A DNA stretch of 38,845 bases from Rhodoferax sp. (GCA_018061265.1 JAGOUM010000021.1:1-38845), one strand, 5' to 3'. Shown: positions 18,959 through 28,652, counted from the first letter of the stretch. Notes: generated by a model not told the origin, from the letters alone. Numbers and translations: made by a program.

Positions 18959-19366
18959 ATGCGGGTGAACACGACAGCTAGCAATTTAAAGATCCTCGTG
19001 ATTGACGACAGCAACACCATCCGGCGCAGTGCCGAGATTTTTCTGAAAGCCGGAAAACACGACGTGATCCTGGCTGAGGACGGGTTTGACGCGCTCTCAA
19101 AAGTCAGCGACTTCAGTCCGGACCTCATTTTTTGCGACATCCTGATGCCGCGTCTTGACGGTTATCAGACCTGCGCCATCATCAAGCGCAATGCCCGCTT
19201 TAGCGGGGTGCCGATTGTGATGCTGTCGTCCAAGGATGGTGTATTCGACAAAGCACGCGGTCGTATGGTGGGCGCCCAGGATTACCTGACCAAACCATTT
19301 ACCAAAGACCAACTGCTCAAGGCAGTCGAGCAGTTTGGCGCACCCGCCGGGGGAGCAACGCCATGA
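18959..19366 (+). CDS. pilG: type IV pilus response regulator PilG
   Basis: Single-domain CheY-like receiver of the Pil-Chp chemosensory system, 135 residues. Phosphoacceptor D60 in FCDILMPRLDGYQ, acidic pair D16-D17 in VIDDSNT, and conserved lysine K112 in YLTKPF. AGGAG stands at good spacing before the ATG. In Pseudomonas, PilG promotes pilus extension and controls cAMP signalling. Its stop overlaps the pilH start by 4 nt (ATGA). It is the first pil gene of a plus-strand unit running to 29.0 kb. The assignment of PilG rather than another CheY is from gene order. Confidence 0.95.
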   Translation: MRVNTTASNLKILVIDDSNTIRRSAEIFLKAGKHDVILAEDGFDALSKVSDFSPDLIFCDILMPRLDGYQTCAIIKRNARFSGVPIVMLSSKDGVFDKARGRMVGAQDYLTKPFTKDQLLKAVEQFGAPAGGATP

Positions 19367-19728
19367 CGATCCACAATGTGCTGGTGGTCGATGACTCTAA
19401 AACCGAGCTGCTGTACCTGTCTGATCTGCTCAAGCGCCAGGGCATGTCGGTTCGTACGGCAGAAGGTGCTGATGAAGCCCTGAAGCGCTTGGCTGATGCC
19501 AAACCGGACCTGATCCTGATGGACGTGGTCATGCCAGGACAAAACGGCTTTCAACTGACGCGCTCGATCAGCCGCACGCCCATGTATGCCGATATTCCGA
19601 TCATCATGTGCACCAGCAAAAACCAGGAAACCGATCGGGTCTGGGGTTTGCGCCAGGGTGCCCGGGACTACATCACCAAGCCGGTCAATCCGGTTGAACT
19701 GATGGAAAAAATCAAGGCACTTGAATAG
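19363..19728 (+). CDS. pilH: type IV pilus response regulator PilH
   Basis: 121-residue CheY-like receiver. D54 in LMDVVMPGQNGFQ is the phosphoacceptor, with D10-D11 in VVDDSKTELLYL and K106 in YITKPVNP. The variant VVDDSKTE is the usual PilH form. In Pseudomonas, PilH acts against PilG or as a phosphate sink in pilus retraction. It overlaps pilG by 4 nt and is followed 13 nt later by pilI, so the three are tightly co-translated. Confidence 0.95.
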   Translation: MTIHNVLVVDDSKTELLYLSDLLKRQGMSVRTAEGADEALKRLADAKPDLILMDVVMPGQNGFQLTRSISRTPMYADIPIIMCTSKNQETDRVWGLRQGARDYITKPVNPVELMEKIKALE

Positions 19729-19741
19729 CCGGCCCGCCGCC

Positions 19742-20266
19742 ATGTCAAAACACCAAGCGCTCCGGGACCTGCAAAACCGACTGGCAGAACGGCTGTTATC
19801 TGCGCACAGTGACGCGGCGGCAAGGGCCTGGCTGGCGGTTACCGCGGGCGCTGGCCGGTATCTGCTGCCCTTGCACCAGTCCGGAGAAATTTTTTCCTTG
19901 ACGTCGGTCACTCGGGTGCCCTACACCGCATCGTGGTTCCCGGGTGTGGTCAATTTGCGCGGTGTACTGTATGGTGTAGTGAACTTGGCAGATTTTCTGG
20001 GCGTGAGGACAGAGCACAGCGCGACCCCAGCGGGTGGTCCGCGGTTGATTTCGGTCAACCCCGAACTGGCGGTTAACGTGGCGCTGAAGGTGGATGGTCT
20101 GGCGGGTCTGCGGCGCGCGGACGCTTTCGCTCAGATGCTGCCTGCGCCGACCGGGTCGGGTGTGCACTTGGGGAGCCAGTATCTGGACTCGCAGGGCCAC
20201 ACGTGGCAGGCGCTGGACTTGCAAGGTCTGGCGCAATCGGCTGATTTTTTGAACATTGGCGTTTGA
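19742..20266 (+). CDS. pilI: CheW-like coupling protein PilI
   Basis: 174-residue CheW-domain adaptor linking the PilJ chemoreceptor to the ChpA kinase. The ATG at 19742 is preferred; a TTG at 19721, overlapping pilH, would add seven residues. The ribosome-binding site is weak, consistent with coupling to pilH. CheW-fold landmarks are FSLTSVTRVPYTASWFPG, GVVNLRGVLYGVVNLADFLG and the final strand HTWQALDLQGLAQS. It lies between pilH (13 nt) and pilJ (21 nt). The pilI assignment rests on the CheW fold plus position. Confidence 0.93.
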   Translation: MSKHQALRDLQNRLAERLLSAHSDAAARAWLAVTAGAGRYLLPLHQSGEIFSLTSVTRVPYTASWFPGVVNLRGVLYGVVNLADFLGVRTEHSATPAGGPRLISVNPELAVNVALKVDGLAGLRRADAFAQMLPAPTGSGVHLGSQYLDSQGHTWQALDLQGLAQSADFLNIGV

Positions 20267-20287
20267 CATTCTGATTGAGGTGAGCTT

Positions 20288-22570
20288 ATGGCATTGACAG
20301 ATCAAATCAAACGTACTCTGGGCAAAGAGGCACCAGACTCAGAGATCGACTCCAGCCTGAGCATCAGCGTGCCTGATACATCGCTTTTCCAGCCCCAGGG
20401 CGAGACGAGCGCCGGTCAAACCCAGTTTGGCTCACAGGAAGTGATGTCTCAACCGGGCGGACCCTTGTCCACTTCGGCGCGTGAGCTGGTCAGCCTGCCG
20501 CTGTTGGGCACACGTTCGGTGTCAGCGCACCAGCGGGTCCTGTCGGTGGTGCTTTTGTTGTCGCTGCTGGTGCTGGCGGTGCTGACCACCATCGGCGTCC
20601 GGCAAAGCGGCCAGGCGGCCAGACAGGTTGACGCTGCGGCAACGGGGCAGATGCAGTCACAACGACTGGCCAAAGCCGTCACGCAGGCGCTGGTCGGCAA
20701 CGCTAAGGCATTCACCGAGGTGAGTGAAAGCAGCCAGGTATTGGCGCGATCGGTGCGTGGCCTGCAAGAAGGTGATGCCGAGTCCGGCCTCACTGCCGTG
20801 GATGCGGCGCACAAGGTGTTGCTCGACCCGGTCATGCCTTTGGTCAACCGGGCCGAGAAAAACGCCACCGTTGTGCTGGCGCAGAAGAAAATTCTCACCC
20901 AGGCCGGCCCATCCGCACAGGCGATTTTGCGGCAAACCAATGCGCTCATGGATGCGGCGCAAGCGATTGCCACACTCAAGACGCAACGTGGCGCTGCAGC
21001 GACTGAGGTTCTGGTGGCTGGTCAACTGGGCATGCTGGTGCAGCGGATCGGAAAGACAAGTGCTGAACTCTTAAGCCTGGACGGTGTCAGCCCTGAGGCG
21101 GTGGATACGATGCGCAAGGATATCGATACTGTCAGTTTGTTGGCCAGCGGGCTGCTGGATGGTCGCGCCGATTTGGGGTTGACGGCATCGACCGATGTTC
21201 AGGTGCGTGAGAAGCTGCTGGTTCTGATCAAACTATTTGAAGACAGCAAAACGCAGGGGCAGGTGCTGCTGTCCAGCCTGCCTGGGTTGACCGCAGCACG
21301 CACCGCGCAGGTGGCGATTGTGGCCGACAGCGAGGGCGTTCGCTTGCGTCTGGACGAACTGCAGTTGGCGCTGGCGCGGCAGGAGTCCTGGGGGGCCGGA
21401 CTGGGTATGGGACTGGCTGCGGCACTGCTCTTGGCCATGTTAAGTGCGGCTGCGCTGGCCTATGTATTTCTGCTGGACAGTCGGCAGCGCCAGGCGCTGG
21501 CGCACGACCTGCAGGCCGAGGCTCAGTCACGGGAGCAGGAAGCCCGTGCCCAGGAGCAGGAAGCCAGGCGTGTGAATGCGGCCAACCAGGCCGCCATTTT
21601 ACGGCTGATGAACGAGTTGCAACTGGTGGCGGAAGGTGATCTGACCCAGCAGGCCACAGTCACCGAGGACATCACCGGGGCGATTGCCGATTCCGTCAAT
21701 TACACCGTGGAGGAACTGCGCTCGCTGGTTGGTAACGTCCAGAGCACGGCTGCCAAGGTGGCCCAGACCACCTCCGACGTGGATGAGGCGTCCACCGAAC
21801 TGCTTGCCGCATCCAACGAGCAACTGCATGAGATCCGTGAGACTGGTCGCTCGGTGGTTGACATGGCTGGACGTATCAATCTGGTGTCGGGGCAGGCGCA
21901 GGAATCCGCTGCGGTGGCGCGTCAGTCCTTGCAAGCCGCTGAAACTGGATTGCAGGCAGTGCAAAACACCATTGGCGGCATGAACACCCTGCGTGACCAG
22001 ATACAAGACACCGCCAAACGCATCAAGCGTCTGGGTGAATCCTCACAGGAAATTGGCGAAATCACCGAGTTGATCTCGGACATTACCGAACAAACCAATG
22101 TGCTGGCGCTCAATGCAGCGATTCAGGCAGCATCGGCAGGTGAGGCCGGACGCGGATTCTCGGTGGTGGCCGAAGAAGTGCAACGTCTGGCCGAACGTTC
22201 GGCCGATGCAACGCGACAGATCGCGGCCCTGGTCAAGGCCATCCAGACCGACACCCAGGACGCGGTGGGTGCCATGGAGCGCTCCACCCACGGCGTTGTG
22301 GAGGGTGCCAAGTTGTCCGATAACGCAGGTGCCGCGCTGACGCAGATCGATCAGGTGTCGCGCCGGCTGGCAGATCTGATCGAACACATTTCGGCATCAA
22401 CCCTGCAGGAGGCGAACCTGGCCAATGAACTGGCAGAAAACATCCAGCATATTTTTGCAGTCACCGAACAGACCGGGGAAGGGACCCGCTCCACTGCCAG
22501 CCAGGTGCGAGAACTCTCCCATATGGCAGAAGACCTGCGTCAGTCAGTCGCACGTTTTCGTATTGCCTGA
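20288..22570 (+). CDS. pilJ: type IV pilus methyl-accepting chemoreceptor PilJ
   Basis: 760-residue chemoreceptor. An unusual cytoplasmic N-terminal tail of about 80 residues precedes TM1 (84-104, VLSVVLLLSLLVLAVLTTIG). A periplasmic PilJ-type helical sensor domain (about 105-370) follows, then TM2 (about 371-397). A Gln/Glu/Ala-rich stretch (EQEARAQEQEARR) and a HAMP-like linker lead to the signalling domain. The hairpin tip LALNAAIQAASAGEAGRGFS is at about 605-625, followed by VVAEEVQRLAERS. PilJ senses mechanical or chemical input through the pilus and PilA in Pseudomonas. No CheR-type methyltransferase gene (pilK) lies in this cluster. Confidence 0.96.
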   Translation: MALTDQIKRTLGKEAPDSEIDSSLSISVPDTSLFQPQGETSAGQTQFGSQEVMSQPGGPLSTSARELVSLPLLGTRSVSAHQRVLSVVLLLSLLVLAVLTTIGVRQSGQAARQVDAAATGQMQSQRLAKAVTQALVGNAKAFTEVSESSQVLARSVRGLQEGDAESGLTAVDAAHKVLLDPVMPLVNRAEKNATVVLAQKKILTQAGPSAQAILRQTNALMDAAQAIATLKTQRGAAATEVLVAGQLGMLVQRIGKTSAELLSLDGVSPEAVDTMRKDIDTVSLLASGLLDGRADLGLTASTDVQVREKLLVLIKLFEDSKTQGQVLLSSLPGLTAARTAQVAIVADSEGVRLRLDELQLALARQESWGAGLGMGLAAALLLAMLSAAALAYVFLLDSRQRQALAHDLQAEAQSREQEARAQEQEARRVNAANQAAILRLMNELQLVAEGDLTQQATVTEDITGAIADSVNYTVEELRSLVGNVQSTAAKVAQTTSDVDEASTELLAASNEQLHEIRETGRSVVDMAGRINLVSGQAQESAAVARQSLQAAETGLQAVQNTIGGMNTLRDQIQDTAKRIKRLGESSQEIGEITELISDITEQTNVLALNAAIQAASAGEAGRGFSVVAEEVQRLAERSADATRQIAALVKAIQTDTQDAVGAMERSTHGVVEGAKLSDNAGAALTQIDQVSRRLADLIEHISASTLQEANLANELAENIQHIFAVTEQTGEGTRSTASQVRELSHMAEDLRQSVARFRIA

Positions 22571-22607
22571 CATGCGTGGTGTTCCCCCAAATCTGATGGA
22601 CTGACCC

Positions 22608-25600
22608 ATGCAACCACACGCTGCATCCCTGGTAACTGCCCCCGACCTGGAGTCTGACCTGGGGCCACTGGCCTGGGTACTTGATGAGTTACGCAAATCA
22701 CTCGACAACGCGACCAAAGCGCTGCGCCGTTATGTACACGACGCCGAACAGGCTCGGGGCTCTGACCTGTCTGCGCTGGACGGCAGCCAGTTGCGAATTG
22801 CCCGCCAGCAACTGCACCAGGCGGTTGGCGCGCTGGAAATGGTCGGGCTGGAGGTGCCCGCCAAGATGCTGCGCGCCATGGAAACCCTGACCCAGAAATT
22901 TATCCAAAAGCCCGAGTTTTGCAGTGAGCAGGCCGCACACAAGGTGGAGCGGGCGAGTTTTGCCTTGAGCGACTACCTGGAAGCGGTCCTCAAAGGCAGA
23001 AAAATCTCTTCAGTGGCGCTTTTCCCGCAGTACCGGGATATTCTTGATCTGATCGGCGAAGACCGGGTGCACCCCGCGGATCTATGGGTTAGTAATCGGC
23101 GTTGGATCGAGGTGCCGGTCCCGCAGTCGGTCCAGCCGCTGGCCTATGACTCGGCCGTGCGTGCCCGGATCGATGGACTGGTGCTCAATGTCGTCAAAAC
23201 AGGCCATGCGCCATCAGCACGGGCCTTGAGTGACATTTGTCTGGGCTTTGCCGTCGCACAAGCGGATTTGCATCCAAGGGTGTTGTGGGCGGTTGCGGCA
23301 GGTTTCTTTGAGGCGGTCGCTTTGGGCTTGTGCCCGCCAGACGTGTACACCAAGCGTGCCGCGTCCCGGGTGCTGTTGCAATTTCGAAATCTCACCAAGG
23401 GGCTGCCCGACATCTCAGACCAATTGGTACAGGATCTGCTGTTTTTCTGTTCACAAGCCGTTGCGCCCGCCGAGCCTGATGCGCCTGCCTTGCGGGCAGT
23501 CCGGCGCACATACGGGCTGGACGCGGCCACGCGGGTGGATTACGAAAGTGCACAGTTCGGTCGATTTGATCCCGTCTTGTTGGCACAGGCCCGCAAACGC
23601 ATCACAGCCGCCACCGAGACCTGGTCCTCACTGTCTGGTGGCGATACCGGACGCATCAAGATGGCCACCGATCAGTTCAGTCTGGTATCGGAGTCCATTG
23701 TCAAATTGCACCCAGAAAGCGGAGAGCTGGCGCGCGCCTTGACGCGGGCGCTCGATGCGGTTAACCGATCCGCCGCCACGCCACCGCCCGCACTGGCGAT
23801 GGAGGTGGCAACCGCAGTTCTTTACCTTGAAGCCGCCTACGACGATCCGGACCCAACGCATGACCAGATGCTGGAGCGTGGTAACCGCCTGGCGCAGCGG
23901 CTGGATCATGTTTTGGCAGGTGAACCCTCCGAGCCACTGGACGCCTGGATGGAGGAGCTTTACCGTCGGGTCAGTGACCGCCAGACCATGGGCAGTGTGG
24001 TGGGCGAATTGCGCAGTTCTTTGGGCGAGGTTGAGTCTGCGCTGGATACCTACTTCCGTCACCCGGACGAGAAATTGCCCCTGCACGATGTGCCGGGTCG
24101 ACTGTCACAGATGCGCGGTGTGTTTTCAGTGCTGGGCATGGATCAGGCCGCCGTGGCGGCGCGGCGCATGCGCGACAGTGTTGAGCGGTTTCTGGTGGAT
24201 AGTGCCGACCCCAACGCCAGCGAGACCATTGAGAAACTGGGCAACAGCCTGGGGGCCATGGGATTTCTGATCGACATGCTGAGTTACCAGCGCGAGCTGG
24301 CGAAAAAGCTCTTTGTCTATGACGATGCGCTGGGTGAGTTCAAGTCGCTCATGGGTCGTCTGAAATCGCAACCCGCGACTGAGACTGCGCCAACCGAAGA
24401 AGAACCTGGGCCGCAACCACCCGAGGCGCAAACGCCGGAGCTGCCTGCCGCACCGACACCGCCTGTGCTGGTCGCGCCCGCCCCAGAACCCGAGGACGAT
24501 GACGCCGAGCTGCGCAACATCTTTCTGGAAGAGGCCACCGAAGTGGTGCACAACGGGGTTGCAGCGATTACCGCATTACAAGGAAAACCCGCCGATCTCG
24601 AGCAGCAAACTGCGCTGCGTCGCGCCTTCCACACCCTCAAGGGCAGCTCGCGCATGGTGGGCTTGAACGAGTTTGGTGAGGCAGCCTGGGCGATGGAGCA
24701 GTTGCTCAACGCCTGGTTGCCGCAGCAACTGCCGGCAACGGCGGCACTGATCAAACTGTCGGATCAGGCGATGGAGGGTTTTGCCCAGTGGATTGAGGAC
24801 ATTGCGGCGGGCACCGATGCACCGTGGCGCGCACTGCCATTTCGCCTCGCTGCTGACCGGCTGCGGCTTGAAGGTGTGGGCTCCGACTTGCAGCTGGCCA
24901 AAGACAAGGTGGTCGAGGAGACCATGCCGGTTACTGCCGCTGCGCCACAGGTAGAGTTGGCGCCGACCCTGGATGAGGACATTGAAACTGCGGACTTCTC
25001 GGTCACGCAGGTCCTTGACACCGATGCACTTGATGGGCTGGCACCAGCGGCTGATAAGCCGAACAGTGAACTGACAGAGCCGCTGCTGGACAACCTGCAG
25101 TGGCCGGATACACGCTCTGAATCACCTGTTTTGCTGGATCTCAGTTTTGACGATCTGCTGGCTGAGCGGGCCGAGGTGCCAGTGGAAGAAGCCCATTCAG
25201 ATCCATTGGCAGATGTCATGATGTCGACAGACACCGAATCCGGGCCTGAGCCTGAGCCTGAGCCTGAGCCGGCGTTGTCACTGGATTTTGATGATTTGTT
25301 GGCACCTGCTGAAGCAGCCGGGACGCCACTGCTGGAGGACGTCGTGCCCGAGGTGGGCACTGACTTGATCGGGGCTGACGACGCCGATCGTCCGGGCGAA
25401 GAGGTGTTTGTTGACGAGGATCCACTGTTGGATCTTGCGCTGGATTTTGGGCCGGAGCTGACTCCTGTCGAATCGGACCCGTTGTCCGATGCTGAGTTGC
25501 CAATAGCGATGGCAACCGAACCCGAACCCGAGCCAGTGTTTGCGCTGGATTTTGATGACGTGCTGGAGCCCTCCGAAACGCCTGATGTCCCCGACGTCGA

Positions 25601-28600
25601 GGATCTGGAATCTGTGCTACCGCCGCAAGTCGCACTTTCTGAGGCGTCCCAGGCTTTAACTGAGCGCGCATCATCGGCGGTCGAGCAGCTGCCAGAGTTG
25701 TCACTGGATTTTGGGTCGGAACTCGCGCCTGTCGAATCAGCACCGCTGCCTGTCAGGCAGCCCCAGGCGGCCGAAACCATCGAGCCGACGGAACCAGCGG
25801 ACGAGGAGGAAGACCCGGTCAAAGTCATCGGCCCGCTGCGGGTTGGTCTTGCCCTGTACAACGTCTACCTCAACGAGGCGGACGAGTGGTCGCGCCGCTT
25901 GCTCACCGAATTGTCTGAGTGGGCGATTGAGCTGACACCGCCTGTGCCAGATTCCACGGACACGCTGGCGCACTCCCTGGCTGGCAGCTCGGCCACAGTA
26001 GGATTTGATGCGGTCGCGACGCTGGCCAGAACACTCGAGCACACACTGGCACATGTCCGGCTGGCCGGGCTCGCGCTACAGCCGCATGCCGACCTGTTTG
26101 TGGAGGTTGCCGAAGACATCCGTCGGCTGTTACATCAGTTTGCTGCCGGGTTTCTCAAAACGGCCAACCCTGAACATCTGGCTGCGCTGCAGGCCATTCT
26201 GGATCAGGACTTCGCCGAGTCGGTCATCCCGGTGCCTGAGCTGGAAGTACTGCCAACTCTGCAGCCAGAGGATGATGGTATCGAGGCCGTTGACCGGCTT
26301 GACGTTGACCTGTTCCCGATATTTGAAGAGGAGGCCCTTGAGTTGCTGCCGCAGCTCGGTGCCGCATTGCGGCAATGGAGCGCACACCCCTCGAATCATG
26401 GCGCGCGCCGGGAGGCGTTGCGTGCGCTGCATACCCTTAAAGGCAGTGCGCGGCTGGCTGGTGCCATGCGTATGGGCGAGATGGCACACCGCATGGAGTC
26501 CGCCGCAGAACAGATTGGTGCTGATGACACCTCCAGTGCCCAGATAGAGCCACTGCTCAGCCATCTGGATGGGCTGACAAAGAGTTTCCAGACCTTGTGT
26601 GCAACGCCGGTGTCGGCTTTGGTGCTGCCCGAAATGGCCGCGCCGGTGTCATCCGCACTGGCGTTGGACCTGACTGATCCGTTACCACAAGTGCAAGCGC
26701 CAGAGCCATCCCCTGCGGAACCCGTCGTTGCACCGGCCCCCGCCATGGCGTCAGCGCCACCCGTTTTGCTGGCGCGCCGTGGCGCCGGACAAACCACCCG
26801 GGTCAAGTCACAACTGCTCGACCGCATGGTCAACAACGCCGGGGAGGTCATGATCACCCGGTCTCGACTGGAATCACGTTTGTTGCAGATGCGTGCATCG
26901 CTGACCGACCTGACTGGCAATCTCGAACGCCTGCGCCATCAACTGCGTGATATGGAGTTGCAGTCCGAGTCACAGATGCAGTCGCGTCTGGCGCAGACCA
27001 AAGAGGCCGCACAGGGCTTTGACCCGCTGGAGTTTGATCGATTTACCCGGGTTCAGGAACTCACGCGAATGATGGCGGAGTCGGTCCACGACGTGGCCAC
27101 GGTGCAGCGCAGCTTGCAACAAACGGTGCAAGGTGTCGATGATGACCTGTTTGCCCAGGCCCGGCTGACAAGGGAGTTGCAGCGCGACCTGCTGCGCACC
27201 CGTATGGTCGACTTCGAAAGTATTGCCGATCGTCTGTATGCGGTCGTGCGGCAGGCGGCCAAGGATGATGACAAGCTGGTCAAGCTCGATATCGATGGTG
27301 GTTCGCTGGACATGGACCGGGGTGTGCTTGAGCGCGTGGCTCCGGCCTTTGAACATCTCTTGCGCAATGCGGTTGGCCACGGCATCGAGCACGCCTCGGT
27401 GCGTGAGGCGGCTGGCAAACCAGCCACCGGCGCGATCCACATCAAGGTGGTGCAACAAAGCAGCGACGTGGTGGTGACACTGAGCGATGACGGGGCAGGG
27501 CTCGATCTGGCCGCCATTCGCAACAAGGCGATTGCACAAGGTCGGATCAGTGCCGAGCATAAGCTCAGCGACGATGAGATCGCTCAGTTGATCTTTACTT
27601 CAGGTTTGTCCACCGCTGCCGAGGTCAATGAAATGGCGGGCCGGGGCATCGGCATGGATGTGGTGCGCACTGAGGTCGGTGCGTTGGGCGGCCGTGTTGA
27701 ACTCAGTACCCGCCCGGGTGAAGGGACCCGCTTCACGCTGGTGATGCCGCTGACCACCGCGGTCACCCAGGTGGTTCTGCTGCGCATGGGCGAGGTGGTG
27801 ATGGGTGTGCCCTCCAATCTGGTTGAAGTGGTGCGGCGCGTGCCGGCAGCCGAGCTGGCGAGTGCTTACCGTGATCAAAGTTACCCATATGCGGGCGAAT
27901 CCTTGCCGTTTTACTGGGCTGGCGCCTTGCTGCAGGTGTCAGGGCTCAACCAGGAGGCAGTTGGCAAACATGCCGTGGTGGCCGTGTTCAGAAGTGCGGG
28001 CCAGCGTGTCGCCATGCATGTCAACGAGGTGCTGGGCAACCGGGAAGCCGTGGTCAAGAACCTGGGGCCACAACTGTCGCGGCTGCCGGGACTGGCAGGT
28101 ATGACGGTGTTGGCCTCGGGCGCGGTCGTGCTGATCTACAACCCGGTGGCTTTGGCCCATGCCTATGCCCAACGGGCACGGGCCTGGACCGAAGCCGCGA
28201 GTTCGGCACTGTCAGCACCGGCTTCTGATGCCGTCCCCGGCATGCCGGCCGCCGCTGCCCAATTGCCGCTGGTGCTGGTGGTGGATGATTCGATCACCGT
28301 GCGGCGGGTGACACAGCGATTGCTCAAACGTGAGGGTTTCCGAGTGGTGATGGCGGCCGACGGGCTGCAGGCACTTGAAGTCCTGCAGCAGGAGCGGCCA
28401 TCTGTGGTGCTGACCGACATCGAGATGCCGCGCATGGACGGCTTCGACCTGGTGCGCAACATCCGCTCCGATGCCGCGCTCAAAGACCTGCCGGTGATCA
28501 TGATCACCTCAAGAATTGCCGAAAAACACCGAGACTATGCACGAGCGCTGAAAGTGGATCACTACCTTGGCAAGCCCTACCCAGAGGACGAACTGATCTC

Positions 28601-28652
28601 GCTGGTGCGCGGTTATTGCCATAGCGGGCTGGCTGAAGAATCAAGTGCATAA
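22608..28652 (+). CDS. chpA: hybrid chemosensory histidine kinase ChpA/PilL
   Basis: 2014-residue CheA-type kinase of the Pil-Chp system. Residues 1-600 are helical and FimL/Hpt-like but I see no phosphoacceptor motif there. Hpt-type motifs are at H675 (HTLKGSSRMVGL), H1122 (HSLAGSSATVGF, non-canonical) and H1275 (HTLKGSARLAGA). The acidic linker, about 780-1060, holds repeated LDFDDLL motifs. The kinase part has the dimerisation helices, an N-box near 1583-1594 (HLLRNAVGHGIEH), G1 SDDGAGLDL and G2 GRGIGMDVV. A CheW domain follows (about 1715-1870), then a C-terminal receiver with phosphoacceptor D1937 (LTDIEMPRMDGF). The Pseudomonas protein carries more Xpt domains. The product should phosphorylate PilG and PilH. 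Confidence 0.95.
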   Translation: MQPHAASLVTAPDLESDLGPLAWVLDELRKSLDNATKALRRYVHDAEQARGSDLSALDGSQLRIARQQLHQAVGALEMVGLEVPAKMLRAMETLTQKFIQKPEFCSEQAAHKVERASFALSDYLEAVLKGRKISSVALFPQYRDILDLIGEDRVHPADLWVSNRRWIEVPVPQSVQPLAYDSAVRARIDGLVLNVVKTGHAPSARALSDICLGFAVAQADLHPRVLWAVAAGFFEAVALGLCPPDVYTKRAASRVLLQFRNLTKGLPDISDQLVQDLLFFCSQAVAPAEPDAPALRAVRRTYGLDAATRVDYESAQFGRFDPVLLAQARKRITAATETWSSLSGGDTGRIKMATDQFSLVSESIVKLHPESGELARALTRALDAVNRSAATPPPALAMEVATAVLYLEAAYDDPDPTHDQMLERGNRLAQRLDHVLAGEPSEPLDAWMEELYRRVSDRQTMGSVVGELRSSLGEVESALDTYFRHPDEKLPLHDVPGRLSQMRGVFSVLGMDQAAVAARRMRDSVERFLVDSADPNASETIEKLGNSLGAMGFLIDMLSYQRELAKKLFVYDDALGEFKSLMGRLKSQPATETAPTEEEPGPQPPEAQTPELPAAPTPPVLVAPAPEPEDDDAELRNIFLEEATEVVHNGVAAITALQGKPADLEQQTALRRAFHTLKGSSRMVGLNEFGEAAWAMEQLLNAWLPQQLPATAALIKLSDQAMEGFAQWIEDIAAGTDAPWRALPFRLAADRLRLEGVGSDLQLAKDKVVEETMPVTAAAPQVELAPTLDEDIETADFSVTQVLDTDALDGLAPAADKPNSELTEPLLDNLQWPDTRSESPVLLDLSFDDLLAERAEVPVEEAHSDPLADVMMSTDTESGPEPEPEPEPALSLDFDDLLAPAEAAGTPLLEDVVPEVGTDLIGADDADRPGEEVFVDEDPLLDLALDFGPELTPVESDPLSDAELPIAMATEPEPEPVFALDFDDVLEPSETPDVPDVEDLESVLPPQVALSEASQALTERASSAVEQLPELSLDFGSELAPVESAPLPVRQPQAAETIEPTEPADEEEDPVKVIGPLRVGLALYNVYLNEADEWSRRLLTELSEWAIELTPPVPDSTDTLAHSLAGSSATVGFDAVATLARTLEHTLAHVRLAGLALQPHADLFVEVAEDIRRLLHQFAAGFLKTANPEHLAALQAILDQDFAESVIPVPELEVLPTLQPEDDGIEAVDRLDVDLFPIFEEEALELLPQLGAALRQWSAHPSNHGARREALRALHTLKGSARLAGAMRMGEMAHRMESAAEQIGADDTSSAQIEPLLSHLDGLTKSFQTLCATPVSALVLPEMAAPVSSALALDLTDPLPQVQAPEPSPAEPVVAPAPAMASAPPVLLARRGAGQTTRVKSQLLDRMVNNAGEVMITRSRLESRLLQMRASLTDLTGNLERLRHQLRDMELQSESQMQSRLAQTKEAAQGFDPLEFDRFTRVQELTRMMAESVHDVATVQRSLQQTVQGVDDDLFAQARLTRELQRDLLRTRMVDFESIADRLYAVVRQAAKDDDKLVKLDIDGGSLDMDRGVLERVAPAFEHLLRNAVGHGIEHASVREAAGKPATGAIHIKVVQQSSDVVVTLSDDGAGLDLAAIRNKAIAQGRISAEHKLSDDEIAQLIFTSGLSTAAEVNEMAGRGIGMDVVRTEVGALGGRVELSTRPGEGTRFTLVMPLTTAVTQVVLLRMGEVVMGVPSNLVEVVRRVPAAELASAYRDQSYPYAGESLPFYWAGALLQVSGLNQEAVGKHAVVAVFRSAGQRVAMHVNEVLGNREAVVKNLGPQLSRLPGLAGMTVLASGAVVLIYNPVALAHAYAQRARAWTEAASSALSAPASDAVPGMPAAAAQLPLVLVVDDSITVRRVTQRLLKREGFRVVMAADGLQALEVLQQERPSVVLTDIEMPRMDGFDLVRNIRSDAALKDLPVIMITSRIAEKHRDYARALKVDHYLGKPYPEDELISLVRGYCHSGLAEESSA
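25128..25750 (+). repeat. internal repeats in chpA linker (LDFDDLL and LDFGxEL motifs)
   Basis: Within chpA, five short related segments occur at about 25130 (LLDLSFDDLL), 25272 (ALSLDFDDLL), 25427 (LALDFGPEL), 25537 (VFALDFDDVL) and 25696 (LSLDFGSEL). Two of them share a longer unit with the pattern LDFG-x-EL-x-PVES; the DNA at 25440-25481 and 25703-25744 is clearly similar, with roughly three quarters of bases identical by eye. This is direct evidence for internal duplication in an acidic linker. Confidence 0.8.
25245..25268 (+). repeat. four tandem copies of the hexamer CCTGAG
   Basis: Perfect 6-nt tandem units at 25245-25250, 25251-25256, 25257-25262 and 25263-25268, encoding alternating Pro-Glu in the ChpA linker. 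Because the unit is a multiple of three, slippage would alter linker length without shifting the frame. Confidence 0.9.

Noticed and set aside
24764-25861. A minus-strand open frame of over 300 codons rich in Ser and Gly opposite the chpA linker
   Set aside because: It mirrors the Asp/Glu-rich linker codons and lacks a ribosome-binding site or family, so it is a shadow of chpA.
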